Positions 16,843-25,584 of a stretch of DNA of 48,840 nt are shown here, one piece after another (within the stretch, counting starts at the first letter, position 1; each line of letters begins with the position of its first letter). The translations under genes were made by a program, and so were the position numbers. The DNA comes from CAVDHB01 sp963608705 (lineage in GTDB: Bacteria; Bacteroidota; Bacteroidia; Bacteroidales; Bacteroidaceae): contig CAVDHB010000006.1 of the NCBI GenBank assembly GCA_963608705.1, positions 1 to 48,840 on the forward strand, given 5' to 3'. A model generated the notes under the pieces. The model was not told where the DNA came from and ran no database searches. It saw only the letters and a list, made by a program, of their open reading frames with translations.

Positions 16843-17286
16843 TTAAGCTTTTACCTTAACGATGACTTTTTTCAATCCTGTGGGTGTCACGCCCGGCGCA
16901 TGGCCGTCTTGCGGGAAGAAGATGGCGAACATGCCTGGTTTTACTTTTACATAGGACTCTGCCAGTCCTTCATAGAAAGTGACATCTTTCTCCGGGTTGT
17001 AGGGAGTGGCTTCTTTGCAATCTTTCAAGGGAGTGTATCCCATTTCCTCTGCGTCGCTTACGGGAATCTGGATGTCCAGATAGTCTTTGTGCGCCTCGAT
17101 GCGGGCTTGCTCTTTTGTTTTGGGCTTGGTCTGCGCCACTTTGGCAAACAATTCCTTTCCCTGAATTTCAATTTTCCCCACTTCCAATGCGGTCAGGTCG
17201 TGGCTGTTCAGAAATTCCACCACCTTGTCGAACAAGGGGTTTACTCCTGCGTAGTTCTTTAAATTCTCTAATCTGTCTACAATCAT
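16843..17286 (-). CDS. YhcH/YjgK/YiaL (EbgC-like) family protein
   Basis: A 147-residue cupin-like protein of the DUF386 family. Conserved features include EAHKDYLDIQIPVSDAEEMGY (His and Glu of the metal site, about 72-92), DVTFYEGLAESYVKVKPGMFAIFFPQDGHAPG (about 105-137) with further His and acidic ligands. Family members bind a metal and have been tied to handling of sugars such as N-acylmannosamine or galactosides, perhaps as anomerases; the exact reaction is unsettled. The ATG at 17286 is preferred over an upstream in-frame ATG, which would overlap the kinase gene. It begins 14 bp after the stop of the ROK kinase gene, so they form one unit and the protein probably prepares a sugar for that kinase. 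Confidence 0.82.
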   Translation of the reverse strand: MIVDRLENLKNYAGVNPLFDKVVEFLNSHDLTALEVGKIEIQGKELFAKVAQTKPKTKEQARIEAHKDYLDIQIPVSDAEEMGYTPLKDCKEATPYNPEKDVTFYEGLAESYVKVKPGMFAIFFPQDGHAPGVTPTGLKKVIVKVKA

Positions 17287-17300
17287 GATGAATATTGATT

Positions 17301-18272
17301 TTAGTCTCTGATTTCCCAAGCCAATGCGCTGGCTCCCAATATGGCAGCATCGGAGTCTTTCAGCTCGCTGACCAGAATCTTTGCCTTGTTTTGGTAGATT
17401 TTCAGCAGGTTGGCATCAAAGGCTTTCTGCACAGGGTCGAGAATGTAATGTCCAGCTTTGGTCAGTCCTCCGAAAAGAATGAACGCCTCAGGGCTGGAGA
17501 ACGCCATATAGTTGGCGAGTGCCTCTCCTAAAATCTCGCCTGTGTAATCGAATATCTGTTTGGCTATCTTGTCTCCTTTCTCCGCTGCGTCGAACACATC
17601 CTTGGAGGTGATGTGGTCAGGATCCAGCTGACGGAGCAATGTGTCTTCCTTGCTGCATTCCACAAATTCTTTCGCCGTGCGGGCTACTCCCGTGGCGGAG
17701 CAGTAAGTCTCCAGGCACCCGTGTCTGCCGCAGCCGCAAAGGCGTCCGTTGTCTCGTACCTTTATATGTCCTAACTCGCCGGCGAATCCGTCTGCGCCGT
17801 AGACCATCTTGCCGTCTACCACGATGCCGCTTCCCACTCCAGTGCCAAGTGTAATCATGATGAAGTTTTTCATCCCCTTGGCCACTCCGTAGGTCATCTC
17901 TCCGATAGCGGCGGCGTTTGCGTCATTAGTCAGTCGGGCTGGCAGTCCAGTGCGTTCCTCGAACATCTTCGCCAAATGAAGGACACCCTTCCACGGCAGG
18001 TTCGGTGCGAACTCAATTGTGCCGTGGTAGTAATTGCCGTTTGGTGCGCCTATGCCGATTCCCTTGATTTTGTCTTTTCCTCCCACTGATTCTATCATGG
18101 AGAGCAGCTTTGCGGACATGCGTTCCACATATTCTTCCACTGTTGGATTTTCTTTGGTCTTTACGGAATCCATAGCCAGAATGTTTCCTCTGGCATCCAC
18201 TATTCCTCCCACGGAGTTTGTGCCTCCTAAATCAATGCCGATTACATACGGCTTCTCATTGTACAGTTCCAT
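17301..18272 (-). CDS. ROK-family sugar kinase, probable glucokinase
   Basis: A 323-residue cytosolic kinase. The N-terminal phosphate loop is YVIGIDLGGTNSVGGIVD, the sugar-binding region has GIGAPNGNYYHG and NDANAAAIGEMTYG, followed by TLGTGVGSGIVVDG, GELGHIKV and the zinc-binding CGCGRHGCLE that defines ROK kinases. GHIKV supplies the conserved His ligand. Substrate is likely glucose or an N-acetylated hexose. The start at 18272 (MELYNEKPYVIGID) is chosen because the extra 25 residues of the longer frame would cover its promoter. A consensus promoter is found 30-61 bp upstream on the same strand. It is co-transcribed with the YhcH gene. Confidence 0.88.
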   Translation of the reverse strand: MELYNEKPYVIGIDLGGTNSVGGIVDARGNILAMDSVKTKENPTVEEYVERMSAKLLSMIESVGGKDKIKGIGIGAPNGNYYHGTIEFAPNLPWKGVLHLAKMFEERTGLPARLTNDANAAAIGEMTYGVAKGMKNFIMITLGTGVGSGIVVDGKMVYGADGFAGELGHIKVRDNGRLCGCGRHGCLETYCSATGVARTAKEFVECSKEDTLLRQLDPDHITSKDVFDAAEKGDKIAKQIFDYTGEILGEALANYMAFSSPEAFILFGGLTKAGHYILDPVQKAFDANLLKIYQNKAKILVSELKDSDAAILGASALAWEIRD

Positions 18273-18301
18273 AATCTGGTAATTAATGTTAGTTCTGAAC
18301 G

Positions 18302-18333
18302 CGAATGTACGTAAAAGCGGATGAATTACCAAA
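18302..18333 (-). promoter_or_regulatory. Promoter of the ROK kinase-YhcH unit
   Basis: On the minus strand TTTG (18330-18333) and TACATTCG (18302-18309) are separated by 20 bp; the -7 differs from TAnnTTTG by one base. Its position rules against the longer kinase start. Confidence 0.7.
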
Positions 18334-18476
18334 CATACTCCCTTCATTTTACATTAGAGATAGGTATGGGAGAACCTATACCATTATATATAAGGGGCAG
18401 AATCTTCACGATGCTTACATAATAGCTAATATATGTAAAATATGAATGCGGTAGTGTGTTTTAAGTACCTTTTCTT

Positions 18477-18507
18477 TTTGGCTTTCTATTTTTATCCCTT
18501 ATATTTG
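18477..18507 (+). promoter_or_regulatory. Promoter of the exbB-tonB cluster
   Basis: TTTG (18477-18480) and TATATTTG (18500-18507) with 19 bp between them, both perfect matches. The long leader to 18629 (about 115 bp) is AC-rich and unstructured by eye. Confidence 0.8.
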
Positions 18508-18628
18508 CAAAGGTTTCTAACAGCAACGTGAAGAGCTATTTCAGCTTGTGCGGTGCGGATAGTAAAAACAAACGAGGCAATAAAGCAAAAACATAATTAA
18601 CTAACAACAAATTCAAAACAAAAACTTT

Positions 18629-19450
18629 ATGGAAACAAAACAAACAGCTAAGACAGCTAAAAGAAAGAATTCCGTACCTGGCATCAAACAGGCAGGATGG
18701 GTGATTATCTGCTGCTTTATCATTGCAGTATGCTTCTTCCTCTTCGTTCTTGGTGACGGATCTCACTTCCAGGGAGGTGACAATGCTAACCAGCCCTTGG
18801 ATATGCTCGGCACAGTCTACAAAGGTGGACCGGTCGTTCCTGTGATCCACACTCTGTTGCTGACCGTGATTGCATTGTCTATCGAGCGTTTCTTCGCTTT
18901 GCGTGCCGCTTTCGGTAAAAGCTCTTTGGCGAAATTCGTGAAAAATATCCAGGCTTCTCTCGAGGCTGGCGACTTGGCTAAGGCTAAACAGTTCTGCGAC
19001 AAGCAGAGAGGCTCTGTGGCTAACGTGGTGTTGGCTACTTTGGAGAAATACCAGGAGATGGAAGTTCGCGAGGGAATGGTAAAAGACCAGAAGGTTATCG
19101 CTATCCAGCAGGAACTTGACGAGGCTACCGCTTTGGAATTGCCTATGTTGCAGGAGAACCTGGCTATCATCGGTACAATTACTACACTGGGTACGTTGTT
19201 CGGACTTCTCGGTACTGTGATCGGTATGATCCGTTCATTCGCCGCTTTGGCAGCTGGTGGTGGTGCTGACTCTTTGGCATTGTCTACTGGTATTTCCGAG
19301 GCCTTGATCAACACCGCCTTCGGTATCTTGACCGCAGCTTTGGCCGTTATTTTCTACAACTATTTTACAAACAAGATCGATAAGCTGACTTACGCTATCG
19401 AGGAAGTAGGATTCTCAATCGTACAGACATTCTCCGCTACTCATAAATAA
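18629..19450 (+). CDS. exbB: ExbB/TolQ/MotA-type proton channel protein
   Basis: A 273-residue inner membrane protein. A first helix (about 22-44), a second near 70-95 (VIHTLLLTVIALSIERFFALRAAFG), a long cytosolic part (about 95-175), then the diagnostic LAIIGTITTLGTLFGLLGTVIGMIRSF and LINTAFGILTAALAVIFYNYF helices (about 180-255) that line the ion path. Together with the two ExbD proteins and TonB downstream it forms the proton-driven motor that energises outer-membrane transport. The additional N-terminal helix compared with TolQ is common in Bacteroidetes. First gene after a consensus promoter, 42 bp ahead of the first exbD. Confidence 0.92.
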   Translation: METKQTAKTAKRKNSVPGIKQAGWVIICCFIIAVCFFLFVLGDGSHFQGGDNANQPLDMLGTVYKGGPVVPVIHTLLLTVIALSIERFFALRAAFGKSSLAKFVKNIQASLEAGDLAKAKQFCDKQRGSVANVVLATLEKYQEMEVREGMVKDQKVIAIQQELDEATALELPMLQENLAIIGTITTLGTLFGLLGTVIGMIRSFAALAAGGGADSLALSTGISEALINTAFGILTAALAVIFYNYFTNKIDKLTYAIEEVGFSIVQTFSATHK

Positions 19451-19492
19451 TAGTTCGGAGGAGTGAGTCGTACTTAAAATCTGACGAACATT

Positions 19493-20098
19493 ATGGGTAG
19501 ACCAAAGTTAAAAAAGAAGAACCTCTTCATAGACATGACGGCCATGTCCGACGTGACTGTGTTGCTTCTTACGTTCTTTATGTTGACTTCAACATTCGTA
19601 AAGAAGGAACCGGTTAAGGTCAATGTCCCGTCATCCGTCTCCCAAATCAAGATTCCGGATTTGAATGTCCTGTCAATCTTGGTGGACGAGAAAGGTCATA
19701 TTTATATGAGTCTGGACAAGAAGGATATGGATCCGGTGCTGCAGGCGATTGGCGACAAATACAGCCTTTCCTTCACACCGTCTCAGGAGAAGACTTTCTC
19801 GGAACTTCCGACATTCGGCGTTCCTGTGGAAAATCTTGCTGAAGTCCTGAGCAAAAAAGCCGATCAACAGGATGCGGAAATGAAGAAATATGGTGGTATT
19901 CCTTGTGATAGCACGAACAACCAGTTTAAGGAGTGGGTCAAAGCAGCTCGCGACAATAACCCGGAACTTCGTATCGCTATCAAGGCTGATCAACACACAC
20001 CCTATTCTACAATCAAAAAAGTAATGAACGCGCTTCAGGATTTGGATGAGAACCGTTATAACCTCATAACGAATCTGAAAACCGAATCAACGAAGTAA
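19493..20098 (+). CDS. exbD: ExbD-type biopolymer transport protein, first copy
   Basis: A 201-residue protein with one N-terminal helix and a periplasmic domain. The helix MTAMSDVTVLLLTFFMLTSTF carries Asp20, the residue expected to shuttle protons with ExbB. The periplasmic part ends in a typical ELRIAIKADQHTPYSTIKKVMNALQD segment. It is longer than the ~140 residue E. coli ExbD because of an insert around residues 80-150. The second exbD starts 11 bp after its stop. Two unequal ExbD proteins per ExbB is the usual Bacteroidetes arrangement and suggests a mixed ExbD dimer. Confidence 0.9.
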   Translation: MGRPKLKKKNLFIDMTAMSDVTVLLLTFFMLTSTFVKKEPVKVNVPSSVSQIKIPDLNVLSILVDEKGHIYMSLDKKDMDPVLQAIGDKYSLSFTPSQEKTFSELPTFGVPVENLAEVLSKKADQQDAEMKKYGGIPCDSTNNQFKEWVKAARDNNPELRIAIKADQHTPYSTIKKVMNALQDLDENRYNLITNLKTESTK

Positions 20099-20109
20099 GG
20101 AGGAAGAAT

Positions 20110-20736
20110 ATGAGTGCAAGAAGAAAGAGCAAGCAAAAGAAAATGAACGTGCGTGTCGATTTCACCCCTATGGTGGATATGAACATGTTGCTGATCACTT
20201 TCTTTATGCTTTGTACATCATTGAGCAAGCCTAAGACCATGGAAATCTCCATGCCGTCTAATGATAAGAATATCCAGGACTCGCAGCGTAACAAGGTGAA
20301 AGAGTCTGAGGCCATCACTATCCTTGTATGTGGAAATGATAAAATATTCTACTACGACGGACAGATTAACCTCAATGACCCGAAATCACTTGTCGCAAGT
20401 TCATACGATGCGAATACCGGTCTTCGTAAAATGTTAGGAGAACGTAACCAGGAGGCTATTCAGAAGGCTCAGCCTTATCTGACAGCCGAGGATGACAAAC
20501 AGCAGGCAGAAAACCAGAAGAAACTTGATGAAATCAAGGGAGCTCCCGGTACACCGACTGTCATCATCAAGGCTACGGACGATTCTTCTTATAAGAATCT
20601 GATTGATGTGTTGGACGAAATGCAGATTAACTGTATCGGAAAATACGTGATCACTCCTATTACTAAAGAAGACAAGGAATTGCTGACAAAATTCGGTCAT
20701 ATCACGATTAAGGATGCGGCTACCGCAACTAAATAA
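20110..20736 (+). CDS. exbD: ExbD-type biopolymer transport protein, second copy
   Basis: A 208-residue second ExbD. After a basic N-terminus comes VDFTPMVDMNMLLITFFMLCTSLS with Asp23 as the conserved proton-carrying residue. The periplasmic domain includes TPTVIIKATDDSSYKNLIDVLDEMQI. It differs strongly from the first copy outside the helix, so these are old paralogues rather than a recent duplication. It precedes tonB by 18 bp. Likely forms the ExbD dimer inside the ExbB ring with the first copy. Confidence 0.9.
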   Translation: MSARRKSKQKKMNVRVDFTPMVDMNMLLITFFMLCTSLSKPKTMEISMPSNDKNIQDSQRNKVKESEAITILVCGNDKIFYYDGQINLNDPKSLVASSYDANTGLRKMLGERNQEAIQKAQPYLTAEDDKQQAENQKKLDEIKGAPGTPTVIIKATDDSSYKNLIDVLDEMQINCIGKYVITPITKEDKELLTKFGHITIKDAATATK

Positions 20737-20754
20737 CACTAAAACGAAACGTAT

Positions 20755-21624
20755 ATGTCAAAGATAGATCTTATTTCAAATGACTGGCTGAGTTTGGTGT
20801 TTAAGGACAGAAACAAGGCTTACGGTGCATACGAGATGCGCCGTACAGCTCCGAAACGTTTCAACTGGTCCTTGATTGTGGTGCTTCTGATTATTATCGG
20901 TGCCTTCGCCATTTCATTCGTGGTGAATAAAGTGCAGGAGGCTCGCCGTGCGGAATTGGAACAGCAGATGAAAATGGCCGAACTCGAAGCCGCTAAGAAT
21001 AAACCTAAAGAAGAAAAGAAGGCTGTCGTAAAGGAGAAAGAGCCTGAGAAGAAGCCTGAGGAAAAGAAGGAAGTCGTTGAGAAAGTGAAAAGCTCCATCA
21101 AGTTCACCGCCCCTGTCATTAAGAAAGATAGCGAGGTGAAGGCTGAGGATGAGTTCAAGTCACAAGCTCAGTTGATGCAGACTAACACAGCCATCGGTGC
21201 ATTGAATGTACAAGGAAATGATGATGGTGGTGCTGTATTGCGTACGACGATGACTACCATTGCCGCTCCTGCCGCTCCGGAACCGGAGAAGAAGGAAGAG
21301 GTGGAGACGAAAGTCTTCGATATGGTGGAACAGATGCCGTCTTTCCCTGGTGGCGAGGCTGCGTTGATGGAATGGTTGAACAAACATATCCATTATCCCG
21401 CAATCGCTCAGGAAAACGGTGTGGAAGGCCGTGTGATTGTACAGTTCGTGGTTGGACATGACGGTTCAATCAGCGGTGTGACCATCGCTCGTTCAGTGGA
21501 TCCTTCTCTGGATCAGGAAGCTAAGCGTGTCGTTCGCGCCATGCCTAAATGGATTCCTGGTAAACAGAACGGTAAGTCTGTGAACTGTAAGTTTACACTG
21601 CCTGTCACATTCAGACTGCAGTAA
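20755..21624 (+). CDS. tonB: TonB-family energy transducer
   Basis: A 289-residue TonB. A cytosolic start (ISNDWLSLVFKDRNKAYGAYEMRR) is typical of Bacteroidetes TonB proteins. A single helix at about 38-60 (SLIVVLLIIIGAFAISFVV) is followed by a Glu/Lys/Pro-rich spacer (about 65-125) able to span the periplasm, and a C-terminal TonB domain (about 195-289: FPGGEAALMEWLNKHIHYP, GRVIVQFVVGHDGSI, AMPKWIPGKQNGKSV). It couples the ExbBD motor to TonB-dependent receptors. A strong hairpin lies directly after it, so transcription of the downstream genes may be reduced or separate. Confidence 0.92.
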   Translation: MSKIDLISNDWLSLVFKDRNKAYGAYEMRRTAPKRFNWSLIVVLLIIIGAFAISFVVNKVQEARRAELEQQMKMAELEAAKNKPKEEKKAVVKEKEPEKKPEEKKEVVEKVKSSIKFTAPVIKKDSEVKAEDEFKSQAQLMQTNTAIGALNVQGNDDGGAVLRTTMTTIAAPAAPEPEKKEEVETKVFDMVEQMPSFPGGEAALMEWLNKHIHYPAIAQENGVEGRVIVQFVVGHDGSISGVTIARSVDPSLDQEAKRVVRAMPKWIPGKQNGKSVNCKFTLPVTFRLQ

Positions 21625-21644
21625 TTTATACTAATAAGATACAC

Positions 21645-21683
21645 TGCCCCCTTTCCCCTTTTAAGGGGGAACCGGGGCAATGT
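21645..21683 (+). terminator. Terminator or attenuator after tonB
   Basis: TGCCCC pairs with GGGGCA, and inside it CCCCTT pairs with AAGGGG, followed by TGTTT. The T-tail is weak, so it may act as partial terminator between tonB and the binding-protein gene. Confidence 0.65.
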
Positions 21684-21717
21684 TTCGTAATACGAAATAA
21701 TAAAATAGGACAATCAG

Positions 21718-22698
21718 ATGCGTGGTTTTAGTTTTATAAAGTTGTGCTTGTGTGCGAGCGTGGTGGCTGTCTTTATGGCTGCTTGTTCGAAGAAGAAAGT
21801 TTCAAGTGATCCGCAGGATAATACCACAGCTACTTCCGGCCTGCTGAATCTTGCGGCGGACGAGAGTTTCGCTCCTGTGATAAGTCAAGAGATTGCGGCG
21901 TTTACAAGTCAATATCCTGCCGCGAAGATAAAACCTGTATACACTTCTGAGGTCCATGCTATAGACTTGTTGTTGAAAGACAGTGTGCGTATCGCTTTCG
22001 CTACCCGTCAGCTTACAGAGGGGGAAGTGCAACGAATGAAAGATAAGCAGTTTACGCCAAAGTCGGTATTGGTGGCTTATGACGGTCTTGCGTTGATTGT
22101 GAATCCCGCAAATAAGGATACCCTAATTTCAGTCGATGATTTCCGCAATATCATGATGGGGAAAATCACCCGGTGGAACCAGCTCTATCCTTCTTCGAAA
22201 TTGGGAGAATTGACAATGGTGTTCGACAACACTAATTCCAGTACAATCCGTTATGCGATGGATTCCATTTGCCATACACGGAACATCGTAACGACTCATC
22301 TGCGTGCGATGGAACATAATAAAGATGTGATACAATATGTGGCGGACAACCCTGGAGCTATTGGAGTGATAGGTGCCAATTGGTTAGGGGACCCTACAGA
22401 CACTACGAATCTTACTTTTAGCAAGAAAGTACAAGTGATGTCCGTGAGTCGTGAGCCTCGTGCTACCGCCGCAAATAGTCTGAAACCTTATCAGGCTTAC
22501 ATTTATTTGAGAACATATCCTCTTGTGAGGCCCATATATATGATTTACAATGACCCGCAGATTGCCCTTCCTTATAGTTTCATGGGATTCGTGGCTAATC
22601 AGGACATTGGACAACGTATCATTCTGAAGACAGGACTGGTTCCGGCCAACGCTCCGGGCATCCAATTGAAAGTGAGTGATGACGATTCGGCAGAGTAA
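21718..22698 (+). CDS. PstS-like substrate-binding lipoprotein
   Basis: A 326-residue exported lipoprotein; the lipobox FMAACS puts the acylated Cys at residue 23. It has the PBP-like fold of phosphate-binding proteins: ADESFAPVISQEIAAFTSQYPAAKIKP, IAFATRQLTEGE, DGLALIVNPANKD, NIMMGKITRWNQL and FDNTNSSTIRY, where the Ser/Thr/Arg cluster resembles the oxyanion pocket of PstS. There are no pstCAB genes nearby. Position after ExbBD-TonB and before a TPR protein and an OprP-like porin is conserved in Bacteroidales, so it may serve as part of, or a sensor for, the TonB uptake machine rather than an ABC transporter. Ligand unproven; phosphate is likely. Confidence 0.8.
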   Translation: MRGFSFIKLCLCASVVAVFMAACSKKKVSSDPQDNTTATSGLLNLAADESFAPVISQEIAAFTSQYPAAKIKPVYTSEVHAIDLLLKDSVRIAFATRQLTEGEVQRMKDKQFTPKSVLVAYDGLALIVNPANKDTLISVDDFRNIMMGKITRWNQLYPSSKLGELTMVFDNTNSSTIRYAMDSICHTRNIVTTHLRAMEHNKDVIQYVADNPGAIGVIGANWLGDPTDTTNLTFSKKVQVMSVSREPRATAANSLKPYQAYIYLRTYPLVRPIYMIYNDPQIALPYSFMGFVANQDIGQRIILKTGLVPANAPGIQLKVSDDDSAE

Positions 22699-22733
22699 AT
22701 TGATAAGCATATAAATATTTAAAAGGACATACG

Positions 22734-24161
22734 ATGAAAAAAATGTATTCAGTACTGGTCGGTGCGTTGCTGCTGACCTCTACTCCGTTAATGGCGCAAG
22801 AAGCTGACGCATGGAAGGCTGGTGTAGACACGCTTGATGCGGTGATTAAGAAAAATCCGAAGGCTGCTGAGGATTTGGTGAAAGTTTATACGAAAGGCAA
22901 CAAGAAGAACTTGGAGTTCCTGTATGCCGTGGGACAGGCTTATTTGGCTGCGGATCAAGTGCCAGTCGCTCAGGAATACGTGGAGAAACTTCGTAAGGCC
23001 AATTCGAAGGATGCCCGTTCCTATTTGTTGGAAGGTGACATTAAGTTGCATAACAATGATGCGGGTGGCGCGGCTCAGATGTATGCAAATGCCCAGTATT
23101 TTGACCCGAATAATAAAGAGGCTTTGGTAAAACAGGCTTTGATTTACAAGAAAGCCAACCCTGATGAGTGTATTCGTTTGTTGAAGGAGTTGCAGCAGAA
23201 AGACCCTTCTTATGCGGGTGTGAACCGTCAGCTGGCTACTTTGTATTTTGACAAGGGCGATTACAAGTCTGCGGCTATTTATTTCGACAGCTTGATTAAA
23301 TCCCCAGAGGCACGTGAGAGCGAGTTTGCGAATTATGCAGTGTCTCTTCTGCAGGCTAACGATGCGGCCAAAGCGAAGAGCGTGAGCGAGGCTGGAGTGC
23401 AGAAGTATCCGAACAGTGTGCCGTGTCAGCGTTTGGCTATGTATGCGGACATCACGTTGAAAGACACTGACGCTGCTGCTAAATCAGTAGAACGGTATTT
23501 CAAGTCTACTCCTGCTGACAAGTTGATAGCATACGATTATATCTACAGAGCGACTTTCTACCAACTTACCAAACAATTTGATAAGGCTGCCCAGGATTAT
23601 GAGAATCTGTATGCGAAAGACCCGAAACAGTATGCCGTGTTGGCGAATGCCGCAGACGTGTATGAGGATGAGGGACAGTATGACAAGGCTATTTCTATCT
23701 ATGACACTTATTTGAAAGCTTTGGCAAGTAACGGCAAACAGCCGCAGGCCGCTGATTTGTACAAGAAGGGACACTTGTTGTATGCGCGTGCTTCACAAGA
23801 GAACACGTCGGCTGACGTGAAAGCGAAAGACTACGCTGCGGCCGCTCAGGCGTTTGCGGAGGTTGATAAGTTGGAGCCGGATAATTACATGGGCAGCTTC
23901 TGGCAGGGACGTGTGGCAGCAGCTTTGGATCCAGATGCGAAAGCCGCTACCGCAAAGCCTTTCTACACTAAAGCGTTGCAGTTGCTGGATGCCAAGAATG
24001 ATCCTGCGAAGTATTCTTCTCAGATTGTGGAATGTCTGAAATACCTGGGTTATGCCGCTTATCAGGCAAAAGATATTAAAACAGCCAAGGAGAACTGGCA
24101 GCGTATCTTGACACTTGATCCGAACAATGAGGTGAAAGAAGCCTTGACGCATTTGAAATAA
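22734..24161 (+). CDS. Exported tetratricopeptide repeat protein
   Basis: A 475-residue periplasmic or envelope protein: signal peptide ending PLMAQ, then helical TPR-like repeats over nearly the full length. Examples are AQMYANAQYFDPNNKEALVKQALIY (about 107-131), YKSAAIYFDSLIKSPEARESEFANYAVSLLQ (about 174-204), FDKAAQDYENLYAKDPKQYAVLANAADVYEDEGQYDKAISIYDTYL (about 282-327), and a C-terminal unit around AAYQAKDIKTAKENWQRILTLDPNNEV. No enzymatic motif is seen. TPR arrays bind partner proteins, so it may link the binding protein to the TonB motor, which is inference from the conserved gene order. Confidence 0.85.
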   Translation: MKKMYSVLVGALLLTSTPLMAQEADAWKAGVDTLDAVIKKNPKAAEDLVKVYTKGNKKNLEFLYAVGQAYLAADQVPVAQEYVEKLRKANSKDARSYLLEGDIKLHNNDAGGAAQMYANAQYFDPNNKEALVKQALIYKKANPDECIRLLKELQQKDPSYAGVNRQLATLYFDKGDYKSAAIYFDSLIKSPEARESEFANYAVSLLQANDAAKAKSVSEAGVQKYPNSVPCQRLAMYADITLKDTDAAAKSVERYFKSTPADKLIAYDYIYRATFYQLTKQFDKAAQDYENLYAKDPKQYAVLANAADVYEDEGQYDKAISIYDTYLKALASNGKQPQAADLYKKGHLLYARASQENTSADVKAKDYAAAAQAFAEVDKLEPDNYMGSFWQGRVAAALDPDAKAATAKPFYTKALQLLDAKNDPAKYSSQIVECLKYLGYAAYQAKDIKTAKENWQRILTLDPNNEVKEALTHLK

Positions 24162-24183
24162 TTTCGATTAAACAATAGGAAGG

Positions 24184-24219
24184 GGACGGGGTTCATGGCA
24201 ATTCCGTCCTTTTTATTTT
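24184..24219 (+). terminator. Terminator between the TPR and porin genes
   Basis: GGACGG pairs with CCGTCC (outer stem, two mismatches inside), followed by TTTTTATTTT. It is only 10 bp before the porin start, so it may allow read-through. Confidence 0.65.
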
Positions 24220-24229
24220 GTAAGAGACA

Positions 24230-25324
24230 ATGAAACAATTCAAACGTGTAATCCTGTGTGTGGCCTTGGGACTCGGGGCGATGTCTTCTTATGCTTCAAA
24301 GCCGTTGAAAGACTGGGCGCAGAGTATGAAATTAGGAGGTTATTTGGTAGGACGATATACCTGGAACGACCGTGAAGGACAGACGGACAACGGCGGTTTC
24401 AATATGCGCTATGTGCGACTGTACACTACGGGAAAGCTGCTTGATTTTAATTACAAGGTACAAGTGGACTTTTGGGGGCTTCCAAATGCGGATACGGGAA
24501 GTGGTACCCATTTAGTGGACGCTTGGGCGGAATGGAGCAAGTTCTCTTTTCTTAAAATCAAAGGGGGACAATTCAAGCGGCCTTTCTCTTTCGAGAGTCC
24601 CTACAATCCAATAGACATCGGTCTGCATGACTATGCTCAGTCTGTGCGTAAATTCACTGGATTTGGCGACAGGGTAGGAGAGCGAAGCGGAGGAGGCAGG
24701 GACCTCGGTATACAAGTGCAGGGTGATTTGCTGCCTGTTTCCGCTGATGCGCATACACTTTTGCATTATCAAATAGGGGTCTTCAACGGACAGGGGATTA
24801 ATACGGCGGATGTGGACAAGAAGAAAGACCTCATTGGAGGTGCGTGGATTTCGCCCGTGAAAGAGCTGCGCATAGGAGCGTTTGGTTGGACTGGTTCCTA
24901 CGCCCGTAAAGGTGGAGACGGAAAAGTGGTAAGCGTAGACCGTAATCGTTGGTCTGTGGGCGTAGACTATGAGAGCGATTGGGTGGTAAGAAGTGAGTAT
25001 TTCGCTTCTGAGGGTCGTTCATTCAAAACAACTAAAACTTCTGACACTGAACTCTCATCCCATGGGAACAAGGCGGACGGATGGTATGCCACAGTAGGTG
25101 CGCCTCTTGTAGGAAACAAACTGAAATTGTACGGTCGGTGGGACGTGTATCGTGATCGTAAGTCCATGCATACGGCCACACAGATCTATACGGCTTCACT
25201 GAACTACCGTCTGAACAAGAATCTGTTGGTGCAGGGAAGCTACTACTTCACGCACGACAAGAGTACACCTTCAGCGGATGCGAACTTCAACACGGTGAAC
25301 GTGCAGCTGTACCTGCGGTTTTAA
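24230..25324 (+). CDS. OprP/OprO-like outer-membrane porin
   Basis: A 364-residue barrel protein with a signal peptide ending MSSYAS. Motifs match the phosphate-selective porin O/P family: KLGGYLVGRYTW at the first strand, FNMRYVRLYTTGKLLDFNYKVQVDF, the inward EWSKFSFLKIKGGQFKRPFSFESPYNP segment, and repeated two-residue-period strands to the final aromatic NVQLYLRF. Length and strand count suit a 16-strand barrel. In its cluster with a PstS-like lipoprotein it could admit phosphate or another anion to the periplasm. Anion choice cannot be read from sequence. A hairpin and A/T-rich tail lie just after the stop. Confidence 0.85.
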   Translation: MKQFKRVILCVALGLGAMSSYASKPLKDWAQSMKLGGYLVGRYTWNDREGQTDNGGFNMRYVRLYTTGKLLDFNYKVQVDFWGLPNADTGSGTHLVDAWAEWSKFSFLKIKGGQFKRPFSFESPYNPIDIGLHDYAQSVRKFTGFGDRVGERSGGGRDLGIQVQGDLLPVSADAHTLLHYQIGVFNGQGINTADVDKKKDLIGGAWISPVKELRIGAFGWTGSYARKGGDGKVVSVDRNRWSVGVDYESDWVVRSEYFASEGRSFKTTKTSDTELSSHGNKADGWYATVGAPLVGNKLKLYGRWDVYRDRKSMHTATQIYTASLNYRLNKNLLVQGSYYFTHDKSTPSADANFNTVNVQLYLRF

Positions 25325-25331
25325 TAAAGAT

Positions 25332-25416
25332 AGTACTACCTGATCATGTGCTATATTGAATAGACGTATATTCAATGTGTGTAGTACCTGATTAGGTAGT
25401 ATTTAGATTTTTTCTT
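25332..25416 (+). terminator. Two-stem hairpin after the porin gene
   Basis: TACTACCT (25334-25341) pairs with AGGTAGTA (25394-25401), enclosing a smaller ATTGAAT/ATTCAAT stem (25355-25376), and a T-rich tail begins at 25402. Probable terminator, with a wide loop that lowers confidence. No gene is seen from here to the tRNAs. Confidence 0.45.
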
Positions 25417-25538
25417 TTCAGGCTTATTAAACTATATGCTTAATCCCCCTGGTTTGTCGAATGAGCCGACAAGATACCCATTTTTTCCAAAAAATGAATA
25501 TTCCTACCTCATTTTTTAAGTACACAAGTTTGTGGAAT

Positions 25539-25581
25539 ACAATAAAAGGGAATAAAGAAATTCTCTATTCCCTTTTATTGT
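25539..25581 (-). terminator. Terminator of the tRNA pair (usable in both directions)
   Basis: A perfect 16-bp stem (25539-25554 with 25566-25581) around an 11-base loop lies directly after the tRNA-Ser gene on the minus strand; T-rich segments occur within both arms. Confidence 0.8.
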
Positions 25582-25584
25582 GAG

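Noticed and set aside
21718..22698. Phosphate ABC transporter
   Set aside because: Only the binding protein is present; no permease or ATPase genes adjoin, so a complete ABC importer is not supported.
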